Origin: an uncultured Phycicoccus sp.
Lineage (GTDB): Bacteria; Actinomycetota; Actinomycetes; Actinomycetales; Dermatophilaceae
Reading direction: 5' to 3'
Length of the DNA stretch: 64,000 nt
Assembly: GCF_947495705.1 (NCBI RefSeq)
Contig: NZ_CANLZR010000002.1
Location: 248,001-312,000 of the forward strand
How positions within the stretch are numbered: position 1 is the stretch's first letter; each line of letters begins with the position of its first letter. Both the position numbers and the translations under genes were made by a program. The notes under the pieces were generated by a model that searched no databases, was not told the origin of the DNA, and was given only the letters and a program-made list of their open reading frames with translations. Positions 33,350-41,308 of the stretch are shown in pieces.

Positions 33350-34724
33350 TCGCCGCCGTGAAGCACTGCTCCGGGGGCGTGACGAGCCCGGCGCCCACCT
33401 GACCGGTCCCTGCGACCCGTCCGGCCATCCCGGTGTTGATCTGCGGGAGCTCGCCGGTGCGCACCACGGCCGTCACGTCGATCCCCACCGGCGTGCCCCG
33501 GAAGCCGAGGATCGGCACCTGGTACATGGGGTGCTCCCCCACCGTGACCTCGTACATCCGCCGGGTCGCGGCGAGCGCGAAGGGGACGTCGCCGCCGACG
33601 AACTTGACGATCGCGGGCGCGGCCGCCATCGCGAGCCCGCCGATGCCGCCGGTCTCGGTGATGGCCGAGTCGCCGATGTCGGGGTTGGCGTCCTCCGGGC
33701 CGAAGTCCCCGAGGAACAAGCCTTCCGGGGTGTTCGCCGGGCCGGTGAACCAGGCGTCGCCGGTGCCCGAGACGCGGATGCCGAAGTCGGTGCCGTTGCG
33801 CGCCATCGTCGTGACGACGGTGGAGCCCGCGATGCCCTCGGCGGCCCGGGTCGCGAGCTTGCACGCCGGCATCCCGAGGTTGAGGAAGAAGTGCTCGTTG
33901 GCGCCGGAGAAGCGCACGGCCTCGGCCACGTCGGTCGCGGGCGCGTCGGTGGTGATCATCCCCGGCAGCAGCTCGCGCAGCAGCATGAGCGACCCCGCCC
34001 GGTTCCGGTTGTGCCCCTCGTCGCCCATCTGGAGCATCTGCGCGATGATCGCCCGGATGTCGACGGGCCCGACGGACCGCACCGCCTGCTGCAGGATCGG
34101 CCCGAGGACCTCGCCCATCCACCGCAGCCGGTCGATGACCTCCGGCCCGTACGCGCCGTACCGCAGGACCTTGCCGAGGCCCTCGTTGAGCGAGCACCAC
34201 GAGTCGTTCCCGTGCACCTCGTCGCGCAGGACGTAGACCCACATCGACGGGCTGACGACCCCGGCCATCGGGCCGACGCCACCGCGGTGGTGGCACGGCT
34301 CGAGGTCGAAGGCCCCGGCGGCCAGGTGCCGCTCGGCCTCCTCGGCGGTGTCGGCGAGGCCCTCGAGCAGGACGGCGCCGACGAGCGCGCCGCGCATCGG
34401 GCCCGACGCCCGCTCCCACGTGACCGGCGGCCCCGCGTGCAGGAACGTCCCCCGCTCGAGCCCGAGCGCCTCCGACGCCGGGAGGACGTCGACGAGGACC
34501 GCCTCGGCGGCGGTCATCCGGGCCACCGCCTCGGCGTTGGCGGCGACCCGGCGCGGGTCGGCCATGACCGCGGCGAGCGCGGCCTCGGTGCCGGGCAGCG
34601 GCGGGTGCCAGCCGGCGTCCACGACGGGGACCGCCTGGTCGCGCAGGGCGTCGGCGAACAGGGCGACGCCCGCGGTGGCGACGACGGGGTCGGCGGCCAG
34701 CAGACCGCGCAGCGGGGCGCTCAT
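33318..34724 (-). CDS. DUF1116 protein, AllG (YlbE)-like subunit of an oxamate-type carbamoyltransferase
   Basis: A 468-residue protein of the DUF1116/YlbE family. Conserved-looking blocks are PCHHRGGVGPMAGVVSPSMWVYVL (about residues 145-168), MGDEGHNRNRAGSLMLLREL, NEHFFLNLGMPACKLA and VTTMARNGTDFGIRVSG. In Escherichia coli the homologue works with FdrA and YlbF as oxamate carbamoyltransferase (AllFGH), which phosphorolyses oxalurate to oxamate and carbamoyl phosphate. The three homologues here overlap end to end (ATGA junctions), so they should form one complex. Because oxalurate-forming enzymes are not in this window but a ring-opening amidohydrolase and carbamate kinase are, another ureido acid may be the substrate. 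Confidence 0.86.
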   Translation of the reverse strand: MSAPLRGLLAADPVVATAGVALFADALRDQAVPVVDAGWHPPLPGTEAALAAVMADPRRVAANAEAVARMTAAEAVLVDVLPASEALGLERGTFLHAGPPVTWERASGPMRGALVGAVLLEGLADTAEEAERHLAAGAFDLEPCHHRGGVGPMAGVVSPSMWVYVLRDEVHGNDSWCSLNEGLGKVLRYGAYGPEVIDRLRWMGEVLGPILQQAVRSVGPVDIRAIIAQMLQMGDEGHNRNRAGSLMLLRELLPGMITTDAPATDVAEAVRFSGANEHFFLNLGMPACKLATRAAEGIAGSTVVTTMARNGTDFGIRVSGTGDAWFTGPANTPEGLFLGDFGPEDANPDIGDSAITETGGIGGLAMAAAPAIVKFVGGDVPFALAATRRMYEVTVGEHPMYQVPILGFRGTPVGIDVTAVVRTGELPQINTGMAGRVAGTGQVGAGLVTPPEQCFTAAITALAEAAVR

Positions 34725-36214
34725 CGGGCACCTCCGAGCAGGGCGACGGCGTGCCGGGTCGCCGCCGCGTTGGACAGGAACACCGACGCCCCGGCGGCGG
34801 CGAGGACGCGGGCGCACTCGGCCCGGTCCTGTGGGTCGGCCTCGGTGCCCGTGAGCGAGACGACGACCGGGAGCCGTCGCCCGGCGGCCGACGCCCGGTC
34901 CCGCGCGTCCCGGATCGCGTCGGCGAGCTCGCCGGCGGGGTCGGGGTGGGCGCCGTGGCCGAGCACGAGGTCGAGCAGCAGGACGCCGCAGGTGGGGTCC
35001 GTGGCCTCGGCGGCGATGCGCTCCATCCGCAGCGTCGGGTCGATCATCGGGTGCGCCCGCCCGCGGGTGAGCTCATCGGCGCCGAAGTCGACGACGACGT
35101 GGCCGTCGTGGCGCAGGTCCGGCCCGAGCGCGAGACCGGGGTCGTGGCCGAGGTTGGTGCGGACCTCGCCGAGCGTCTCGGCCGCGACGAGCATCGTCTC
35201 CTCGGCGAGGGTGCCCCCGCAGAAGAGGCCGCGCAGGGACGGCCCCTGCGGGCCGGCGGCGTCGGCGTCCACCGTCGTCGCGGGCCAGGCCGGGACGTCG
35301 ACGCCCTCGGCGGCCAGGGCGGCCTCGACGGCAGCGGTGAGGTCGGCCCGCCCGGCGCCGAGGATGGCCCAGTGGACCCGCAGGCCGAGCCCCGAGGCCT
35401 GGTGCTCGACCGACGCGAGCACGTCGGCGTCCGGCGGCTTGGACACGACGACCACCCACCCGGTGGCGGGGTCCTCGGCGAGTGCGCGCAACGCCTGGCG
35501 GGTGGACCGGCCGGCCACCGCGGCCGTGAGGTCGCGCCCGCCGACCCCGAGGCAGTGGCTCACGCCGACGCCGGCGGCGTCGAGCAGGCACATGACCTGC
35601 TGGGCCCCGGTGCCCGACGCCGCGACGATGCCGACGGGACCGGCGCGCACGACGTTGGCGAAGCCCAGCGCGACGCCCCCGACGAGAGCGGTGCCGCAGT
35701 CCGGACCCATGACGAGGACGTCGGCCGCGGCGGCGGCGTCCTTGAGCCGCACCTCGTCCTCGACGGCGACGTTGTCGGAGAAGAGCATCACCGAGGCGCC
35801 GGCGGCGATCGCGTCGTAGGTCTCGGTGACGGCGTGCGCCCCGGGGACCGAGACCAGGGCGAGCGTCGCGCCCGACCGGCGGACCGCCGACCCGAGGGTG
35901 GCGGGCGGGACCTCGTCGGCCGCGCCGGTGCCGGCGGAGCTCTGCGAGATGGCGCGCAGGGCGTCCTCGACGGCCGCCAGACCCGCCGCGAGGCCGCTGT
36001 CGTCGTCGGCTCGAAGCGCGACGACGAGGTCGTTGGGTGCCGCTGCACCGGGCACCGCGAAGCCCATGCCCGTGAGGACCTCGACGTTGAGCTCGGTGGC
36101 CATCGCGACCTGCGCCGCCTGCACGCCCGCGGTGCCCGCGACCGCCCGGGACACCTGCAGGAGGCTCACCGAGTCGTGGTAGGCGCCGCGGCGGAGCTCG
36201 ACGTGGACGGTCAT
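34721..36214 (-). CDS. fdrA: FdrA (AllF)-like acyl-CoA synthetase-fold subunit
   Basis: The 497-residue FdrA-family protein resembles succinyl-CoA synthetase alpha and beta subunits fused in series. Seen: AYHDSVSLLQVSRAV at the start, the CoA-ligase-like ADVLVMGPDCGTALVGG (about residues 167-183), GIVAASGTGAQQVMCLLDAAG, CLGVGGRDL, and a C-terminal GHGAHPDPAGELADAI. FdrA in E. coli is the AllF subunit of oxamate carbamoyltransferase. It overlaps the DUF2877 gene upstream and the DUF1116 gene downstream by four bases each. The swivelling phospho-His of true succinyl-CoA synthetase was not identified with certainty. Confidence 0.9.
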   Translation of the reverse strand: MTVHVELRRGAYHDSVSLLQVSRAVAGTAGVQAAQVAMATELNVEVLTGMGFAVPGAAAPNDLVVALRADDDSGLAAGLAAVEDALRAISQSSAGTGAADEVPPATLGSAVRRSGATLALVSVPGAHAVTETYDAIAAGASVMLFSDNVAVEDEVRLKDAAAAADVLVMGPDCGTALVGGVALGFANVVRAGPVGIVAASGTGAQQVMCLLDAAGVGVSHCLGVGGRDLTAAVAGRSTRQALRALAEDPATGWVVVVSKPPDADVLASVEHQASGLGLRVHWAILGAGRADLTAAVEAALAAEGVDVPAWPATTVDADAAGPQGPSLRGLFCGGTLAEETMLVAAETLGEVRTNLGHDPGLALGPDLRHDGHVVVDFGADELTRGRAHPMIDPTLRMERIAAEATDPTCGVLLLDLVLGHGAHPDPAGELADAIRDARDRASAAGRRLPVVVSLTGTEADPQDRAECARVLAAAGASVFLSNAAATRHAVALLGGAR

Positions 36215-37053
36215 ACGGCGACCCTTTCGGAGGAGGTGAGGGCCTCGAAGGCGGCGGACACCCCGGCGACGAGGTCACGCCCCGAGGTGTGCCCGATGGC
36301 CAGCACGGCCGGCAACGCTGAGCGGGCCCGGGCGGCGTCACCCCGCCCGACGGCGGTCACGAGGTCGACGACCTCGCCGGTGGCGAACCCGTCAGCGGCG
36401 GCCTGGAGGAGAGCGGCCGAGACGGCCGTCGTGGCCCATGCCCGGGCGCGGACCGCGTCGAGAAGCGGGTCCGGCGCACCCGGGCGCGGCCCCCGGCCGA
36501 GGGAGCGGCGCACGAGCAGTGCCCCGGCGAGCGCGTCGTCGCCGCTCGGGGTGAGCCCGGGCCCGCGCCCGACGAGGGCCGTCACCGCCTCCCGGGGGTC
36601 GGCGTCCCGCACGGCACGGGCGACCCCGGCGGTGAGCCAGTCGTCGCCGCCCGCGAGCGGGGCCCGGAGCACGGTGCAGACGTGAGCCAGGTCGCCCCGG
36701 TCCGTGGCACAGGTAGCGGGCACGCGGGCCGGACGCCACGTCCGCACGCCGCGCACGACGACGGTGGGCAGGCGGATGGCCCCGGCACCGACGACGGCGA
36801 TGTCCCCGGGCCGGGCCCCGAGCCGCACCTCCCCGGAGGGCTGCCCGAGCCGCACGGCGCCGGGCAGCGCGAAGGCGTCGCTGGTGAGGACGGGCAGGAC
36901 GCGGTCGCCGACACCCAGATACACGCCGGCCCGCGACGCGGCGAGGACGACGGCGGTGTGCCGTGGCCCCCGGACGAGGTCGGCGGTGAGCGGCGAGAGC
37001 GCCCCCGGCAGCACCGGCGGCCCACACGCCGGGGCGGGTGCGGGCGAGGACAT
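36211..37053 (-). CDS. DUF2877 protein, AllH (YlbF)-like subunit
   Basis: A 280-residue soluble protein. GRGPGLTPSGDDALAGALL (about residues 162-180) and LAIGHTSGRDLVAGV (about 251-265) are the two signature stretches of DUF2877, the third part of the FdrA-YlbE-YlbF complex. It is first in its operon. The ATG is 6 nt after TAGCGT, so the mRNA is probably leaderless. It is divergent from pucR with only 34 bp between start codons. Confidence in the family is high; the physical role of this subunit is not known to me. Confidence 0.86.
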   Translation of the reverse strand: MSSPAPAPACGPPVLPGALSPLTADLVRGPRHTAVVLAASRAGVYLGVGDRVLPVLTSDAFALPGAVRLGQPSGEVRLGARPGDIAVVGAGAIRLPTVVVRGVRTWRPARVPATCATDRGDLAHVCTVLRAPLAGGDDWLTAGVARAVRDADPREAVTALVGRGPGLTPSGDDALAGALLVRRSLGRGPRPGAPDPLLDAVRARAWATTAVSAALLQAAADGFATGEVVDLVTAVGRGDAARARSALPAVLAIGHTSGRDLVAGVSAAFEALTSSERVAV

Positions 37054-37059
37054 ACGTCG

Positions 37060-37081
37060 ACGCTAGTGACGCCGTTACAGT
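37060..37081. promoter_or_regulatory. Overlapping divergent promoters of the carbamoyltransferase operon and pucR
   Basis: TAGCGT on the minus strand (37060-37065) lies 6 nt before the DUF2877 ATG, and TACAGT on the plus strand (37076-37081) lies 6 nt before the pucR ATG. Only 10 bp separate them, so each promoter's -35 region lies in or past the other's start codon. Confidence 0.58.
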
Positions 37082-37087
37082 GGCCTG

Positions 37088-38434
37088 ATGGTGAGAGTTG
37101 CCAACGATGGCGATGCCGACACACAGACCTTGACAGCCGACGAGGCCGAGGTGGTTCGGCTGACCGCGGTCGTGGAGCAGCAGCGCGCCCTCCTCGAGCG
37201 CGAGGACGAGGTGCACCGGGTCCTCGTGCGGGTCGTCCTCGACGGCGGCGGCCTGCCCGAGATCGCCGGAGCGGTCGCCGGGTTCTTCGGTGGCGCGGCG
37301 GTCGTGACGACCACCGACGGGCGAGTCCTCGCCCAGGCCGGGTCCCTGCCCGGCCACGCCTCGCCGACCGAGCTGGACTGCTTCGACCGCACCGGGCGGC
37401 TCGTCGTCGAGCACGAGCCGGTGGGGCGGCGCGGCCCGGGCGGCGCCGCGGACCCGGCACGGGCCTTCGTGCGGATCGTCGCCGGCTCGGCCGACCTCGG
37501 GGTCCTCGGCGCCTTCTCCCCCGACCGCCCGCTGGGAGCCCCGGACGTCCACATGCTCGAACGGGCCGCCACCGTCGCGGCACTCGCCGTGACGAAGGAG
37601 CAGGCGGTGGCCGCCGTCGAGGGCAAGTACCGCGCCGAGTTCCTCCGTGACGCTCTCGCCGGGCGCGCCGGCGACGCGCACGACGCCGCCTCGCACGCCA
37701 CGTCGCTCGGCTGGGACATCGACCGGCCCCTCGTCGTCGTCGTCGCCGAGACCGACGAGAACGACGCCGAGTCCACGCGCACCACCGCCGAGGTCCGTGA
37801 CCTGCAGGACCGGTTCGCCCGGGCGTGGACCCAGGCGGTGCGCTCCCGCGACCCCTCGGTGGCCGTCGCCGGGTTCAGCCAGGAGGTCGTCGTGCTGCTC
37901 CCGGTCCCCGAGGACGCCGACGCCGACGCCGTGCTGCGGCCGGTGGGCGACCTCGTCCGCGTCGTCCGCGGCGACGGCGGCGGGGGCCGTCGCACCTTCA
38001 CCGCCGGGGTGTCCCGGCTCGTCACCTCCGCCGCCGACCTGCCGCGCGCCTACGACGAGGCGTTGACGGCGGTGCACGTGGGCCGGCAGGTGGACGGCGG
38101 CTCGGGCCTGGCGCACTTCGACCAGCTCGGCATCTACCGGCTGCTCGCGCTCGTGCCGGACTCCGCGGACCTGCGGCGGTTCGTCACCGAGAGCCTGGGC
38201 GAGCTCGCGATCGACGACGTGCCCGAGCACGCGGACCTGCGGCACACCCTGTCGGTGCTCATCGACACCAACCTCAACGTCGCCGAGACCGCACGCCGCC
38301 TGTTCTTCCACTACAACACGCTGCGCTACCGCATCGCCAAGCTCGAGCGGATGCTCGGCCCCTTCACGACCGACCCCCAGCTGCGGCTCACCCTGGCGCT
38401 GGCCCTGCGGGTGCACCGGATGAAGGGCATCTGA
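37088..38434 (+). CDS. PucR-type transcriptional regulator
   Basis: The 448-residue protein has a GAF-like sensor region (about 40-190), a GGDEF-like middle domain with GVSRLVTSAADLPRAYDEA (the CdaR/PucR diguanylate-cyclase-like fold), and a C-terminal helix-turn-helix: LSVLIDTNLNVAETARRLFFHYNTLRYRIAKLERMLG (about 395-431) with the PucR HTH_30 signature NVAETARRLFFHYNTLRYRI. PucR proteins control purine and related nitrogen-base catabolism, often as activators that sense a pathway intermediate. Its divergent, nearly overlapping position with the carbamoyltransferase genes points to these as a target. Confidence 0.93.
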   Translation: MVRVANDGDADTQTLTADEAEVVRLTAVVEQQRALLEREDEVHRVLVRVVLDGGGLPEIAGAVAGFFGGAAVVTTTDGRVLAQAGSLPGHASPTELDCFDRTGRLVVEHEPVGRRGPGGAADPARAFVRIVAGSADLGVLGAFSPDRPLGAPDVHMLERAATVAALAVTKEQAVAAVEGKYRAEFLRDALAGRAGDAHDAASHATSLGWDIDRPLVVVVAETDENDAESTRTTAEVRDLQDRFARAWTQAVRSRDPSVAVAGFSQEVVVLLPVPEDADADAVLRPVGDLVRVVRGDGGGGRRTFTAGVSRLVTSAADLPRAYDEALTAVHVGRQVDGGSGLAHFDQLGIYRLLALVPDSADLRRFVTESLGELAIDDVPEHADLRHTLSVLIDTNLNVAETARRLFFHYNTLRYRIAKLERMLGPFTTDPQLRLTLALALRVHRMKGI

Positions 38435-38450
38435 GGGGGCGCCCCGGTGC

Positions 38451-38504
38451 CGGGGTTGTCGGCGTGGTCCGGGGATACGTGGCCGTCCTGCGCCGACAAC
38501 CCCG
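38451..38504 (+). terminator. Hairpin after pucR
   Basis: Perfect 14-base arms, CGGGGTTGTCGGCG and CGCCGACAACCCCG, with a 26-base loop, start 17 bp after the pucR stop. The remaining 175 bp to the next gene show no further feature. Confidence 0.65.
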
Positions 38505-38679
38505 TCCGGGCCATCGATCAGCCGTCGTCAGGGTCGGACAACGCCCGACCTGCGGCAGGAACGGCGACCCCGCCGGTGCGGTGAAGCGGGGTCCTGGCAC
38601 CGGTCAACTGCACCGCTGATCTCGACGAGCGTCTCTGCGCTGCAAGGACGGGCCCCAGCCACACACCCCGTGAACGCGG

Positions 38680-39066
38680 TCAGCCCCGGAGCGCGGCCGC
38701 GAACCCGTCGACGTCGGCGACGGTGAACGTCGCCCCCGGGTGAAGCAGCCGGCCGCTGCGGTCCAGGGCCTGCACCGGCTCGTGGAAGCGCACGCACACC
38801 CCGCGGTCGCCGTTCGTCGCGAAGGTCACGCCCTTGTCGGTGAGCGACAGGTGCGCCGGACCCGCGGTCTTGAGGAACCCGTAGCCGCCGGAGACGGACA
38901 CCTCGGCCACGTTGTCGAGCGGGGTGTCGAGGCGCCACGGCCCGAACCGGGCGCGCAGCCTCCCGTCGCCCACCTCGACCCAGGCGCGGCCCGGCGTGAC
39001 GCCGAACGGGAGCCCGGCCGCCCGGTAGCGGGGGTCGAAGGCGAAGTCGAAGCGCTGGGTCGTCAT
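38680..39066 (-). CDS. Conserved hypothetical protein
   Basis: A 128-residue soluble protein beginning TTQRFDFAFDPRYRAAGLPFGVTP. It is beta-rich with many aromatic residues and repeated short motifs such as WVEVGDGRLRARFGPWRLDTP, VSVSGGYGFLKTAGPAHLSL and VCVRFHEPV. I know it as a widespread uncharacterised actinobacterial protein of this pattern but cannot name a function. There is no signal sequence. It is convergent with pucR and lies 45 bp beyond the 2H phosphoesterase gene on the same strand. Confidence 0.78.
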   Translation of the reverse strand: MTTQRFDFAFDPRYRAAGLPFGVTPGRAWVEVGDGRLRARFGPWRLDTPLDNVAEVSVSGGYGFLKTAGPAHLSLTDKGVTFATNGDRGVCVRFHEPVQALDRSGRLLHPGATFTVADVDGFAAALRG

Positions 39067-39111
39067 GCCCCCGACGCTACGCGGCGGCCGAACGCGGCGG
39101 GGGCGCGGGCC

Positions 39112-39624
39112 TCAGCCGTCGAGCGGCTCGTCGAGCCGGGCGTCGGAGTCCCAGTGCCGAGCGCGGTCCAGGGCGGCCTCGCGCTCGGGGGCCTGCGCGA
39201 GGAGCGCCAGCGCCTCGGCGACCTGGCCGCCTGCCAGCCGGCGCCCGAGGGTGACGTGCGGGGTCCACCGGTCCGGGACGAGCAGATCCGAGGCAAGCGG
39301 TGGCAGCCGGTGGACGAGGTCGCGGTGCAGCGCGAGCAGCGCGCCGGTGGCGACGACGAGGCGGGCCAGGACGTAGGGGTCCCGGCCGAACACGACGGGC
39401 GCGCCGAGCCGGACCGGCAGCGGCAGGACGGCCAGGGGGGCGAGCACGTCCTGGCGGGCGCCGACGACGGGCCAGTCCTTGGTCATCGCCAGGGTGACGT
39501 GGGGCCGGTTGGACGTGCTGCGGTGCTGCGCCTGGCTCGGCAGCCCGGCCTCGTCGAGCAGCCGCCACTGGTCGCGGACCGCCGCGTCGGTGTCGGGGTC
39601 CAGGAGCAGCTCGACATGGTGCAC
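39112..39624 (-). CDS. 2H phosphoesterase (LigT-like)
   Basis: The 170-residue protein has HxT motifs RPHVTLAMT (about residues 40-48) and WTPHVTLGRRL (about 120-130), the catalytic pairs of the 2H fold. The start MHHVELLLDPDTDAAVRDQW is typical of the YjcG/LigT-like branch. It probably acts on RNA or nucleotide cyclic phosphates. It is distinct in sequence from the other 2H protein at 12868-13392. An ATG with no strong ribosome site is used. Confidence 0.84.
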   Translation of the reverse strand: MHHVELLLDPDTDAAVRDQWRLLDEAGLPSQAQHRSTSNRPHVTLAMTKDWPVVGARQDVLAPLAVLPLPVRLGAPVVFGRDPYVLARLVVATGALLALHRDLVHRLPPLASDLLVPDRWTPHVTLGRRLAGGQVAEALALLAQAPEREAALDRARHWDSDARLDEPLDG

Positions 39625-39663
39625 CCGGACATCGTGCCCGACAGACGGACCGCGGCGCCGGGC

Positions 39664-39843
39664 TCAGAAGCCGGCGCCCGTGCCCCCGCTGTCGTGGTGC
39701 CGCGACATCTCGACACCGAACATGTGCTCACCGTTGCCCGCGACCCGCATCGTGTCGCGGTCGGAGGCGTGCGTCCCCCGCCGGTGCGCGACGACGATCG
39801 CCGCGACGACGACGACGAGCGCGCCGATGATCAGCCACCACAT
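39664..39843 (-). CDS. Small single-pass membrane protein
   Basis: A 59-residue protein with an N-terminal membrane helix (MWWLIIGALVVVVAAIVVAH) followed by a short polar tail rich in His, Arg and Gly. The start at 39843 is fixed by AAGGAGGT, the strongest ribosome site in the region, 6 nt before the ATG; the longer in-frame start at 39885 lacks one. Unknown function. Confidence 0.68.
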   Translation of the reverse strand: MWWLIIGALVVVVAAIVVAHRRGTHASDRDTMRVAGNGEHMFGVEMSRHHDSGGTGAGF

Positions 39844-39930
39844 CGCGACACCTCCTTCGAGCCGTCGACCCATTGTCACCCGCAACGGGATGGGGTGTCC
39901 ATCCTGAGGCCACGGGAGGCCCCGGGCCGG

Positions 39931-40179
39931 TCAGCGGTGGGGCGGGTCGTCGGGGAGCGCGGCGAACGCCTTCTTCGTGGCCCGGTACCAGCCCATCCCC
40001 TTGACAGGGTTCCGCCATCGGCCCTTCATCTCGTCGTGCGCCTGCTGGTGCGCCGTGTCCCCGGCTCGCACCTGGTCCTCGAGGTGGCGGTCCTGGGCCT
40101 TGATGACGTCATCGGCGCTCGCACCCGGCAGCTCGTGGTCGCACGGGCCGCCGAGCTGCCGGCAGGTCATGGTCTTCAT
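39931..40179 (-). CDS. DUF1059 small protein
   Basis: The 82-residue protein matches the DUF1059 family: TMTCRQLGGPCDHELPGASADDVI at the start (two Cys and a His that could bind metal), then AQDRHLEDQVRAGDTAHQQAHDEMKGRW and an extra C-terminal NPVKGMGWYRATKKAFAALP. The start overlaps the stop of the sigma factor gene by four bases, so the two are translated together. Function unknown. Confidence 0.88.
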   Translation of the reverse strand: MKTMTCRQLGGPCDHELPGASADDVIKAQDRHLEDQVRAGDTAHQQAHDEMKGRWRNPVKGMGWYRATKKAFAALPDDPPHR

Positions 40180-41063
40180 CGGGTCTCCTTCGGTCGGGGT
40201 AGGGGTCGGGGTGGCGCCGTGGCGCCGGGCCGCCGCACGACCCGGGCGAGCACGCCCGGGTCGGCACGGAAGACGATGCCGCTGACGACGCCGTCCTCGA
40301 CGGTGATGTCGAAGAGCACCCGGGCCTCGCCTCGGTGGTACCAGGCGGCGCCGGGCCGGTCGCCGACGAGCACGGGGAGGGCCGCCTTCGCCGCACCGTC
40401 GAACATCGCGGCCACCGCCTGGCGCCCTTCGAGCCGCTCGGGCGTCCCGGTGGCGACCGCGGCCGCGTCCGCGGTGACGACGACATCCGGAGCGAGCAGG
40501 GCGAGGAGCCGGCGGAGGTCCCCGCCGCGGGCCGCGGCGAGGAAGGCGTCGACGACCTCCCAGTCGGCCGGTGCGCCCTCGGTGGAGGCGGCACGGACCT
40601 TGGCTCGCGCCCGCGAGGCCAGCTTGCGGGCGGCGGCCGGGGACGTGTCGAGCGTCGCGGCGACCGTGGCGAACTCGACCCCGAAGGTGTCATGGAGGAC
40701 GAAGGCGACCCGCTCGCCCGGGGTCAGCCGGTCGAGCACCACCTGGAGGGCGACGCTCACGGTGTCGGCGAGGGCGACCCGGTCGGCGGGGTCCGGCACC
40801 GCGTGCAGCGTCGGTCCGCCGGCCGCGAGGACCTCGGTCGGCTCCGTCGGGACCGGCGTCCGGGCCCGGAGCCGGTCGAGGCACAGCCGGGTCACCACCG
40901 TCGTCAGCCAGCCCGCCAGGTTCTCGATGTCACCGTCGGCGTGGTGCAGGCGGAGCCACGACTGCTGGACGACGTCCTCCGCCTCCGCAGGGTCGCCGAG
41001 GACGCCGCCCGCGATGCGCAGCAGCCGCGGCCGTTCGGCCTCGAACCGTTCGATCCCGTCCAT
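40176..41063 (-). CDS. ECF41/SigJ-like sigma factor with SnoaL-like C-terminal domain
   Basis: A 295-residue ECF sigma factor. Region 2 includes AEAEDVVQQSWLRLHHAD and NLAGWLTTVVTRLCLDRLRAR; region 4 is LTPGERVAFVLHDTFGVEFATVAATLDTSPAAARKLASRARAKV. The C-terminal 110 residues (from about 185) form a SnoaL-like domain (DAFLAAARGGDLRRLLALLAPDVVVTADA), which in ECF41 factors replaces a separate anti-sigma factor. ATG 41063 is favoured, with GGAGGGG upstream; the next gene encodes a DUF1059 protein. Targets are unknown. Confidence 0.92.
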   Translation of the reverse strand: MDGIERFEAERPRLLRIAGGVLGDPAEAEDVVQQSWLRLHHADGDIENLAGWLTTVVTRLCLDRLRARTPVPTEPTEVLAAGGPTLHAVPDPADRVALADTVSVALQVVLDRLTPGERVAFVLHDTFGVEFATVAATLDTSPAAARKLASRARAKVRAASTEGAPADWEVVDAFLAAARGGDLRRLLALLAPDVVVTADAAAVATGTPERLEGRQAVAAMFDGAAKAALPVLVGDRPGAAWYHRGEARVLFDITVEDGVVSGIVFRADPGVLARVVRRPGATAPPRPLPRPKETR

Positions 41064-41308
41064 GGTGCGCACCCCTCCGTCGACGAAGCCTGCCACCGTG
41101 GTGACGATCGCCGAGGGGGAGATGTGACGGCCCGGTGTCCGCGACGGGTCGCGCGGCCTCACCGCGACGGCACTGTGCCAACGGTCCGGGCCTTCGGCTG
41201 TCAACCATTGCTGAGGGTGTCGCCGGACAGCGTCACTAGGTTCCCGGTATCACGGTCCCTGTGAGCCGCGCCGGAGTGGGCGCGGACCCGGCTGGAAGAG
41301 GTCACCGC

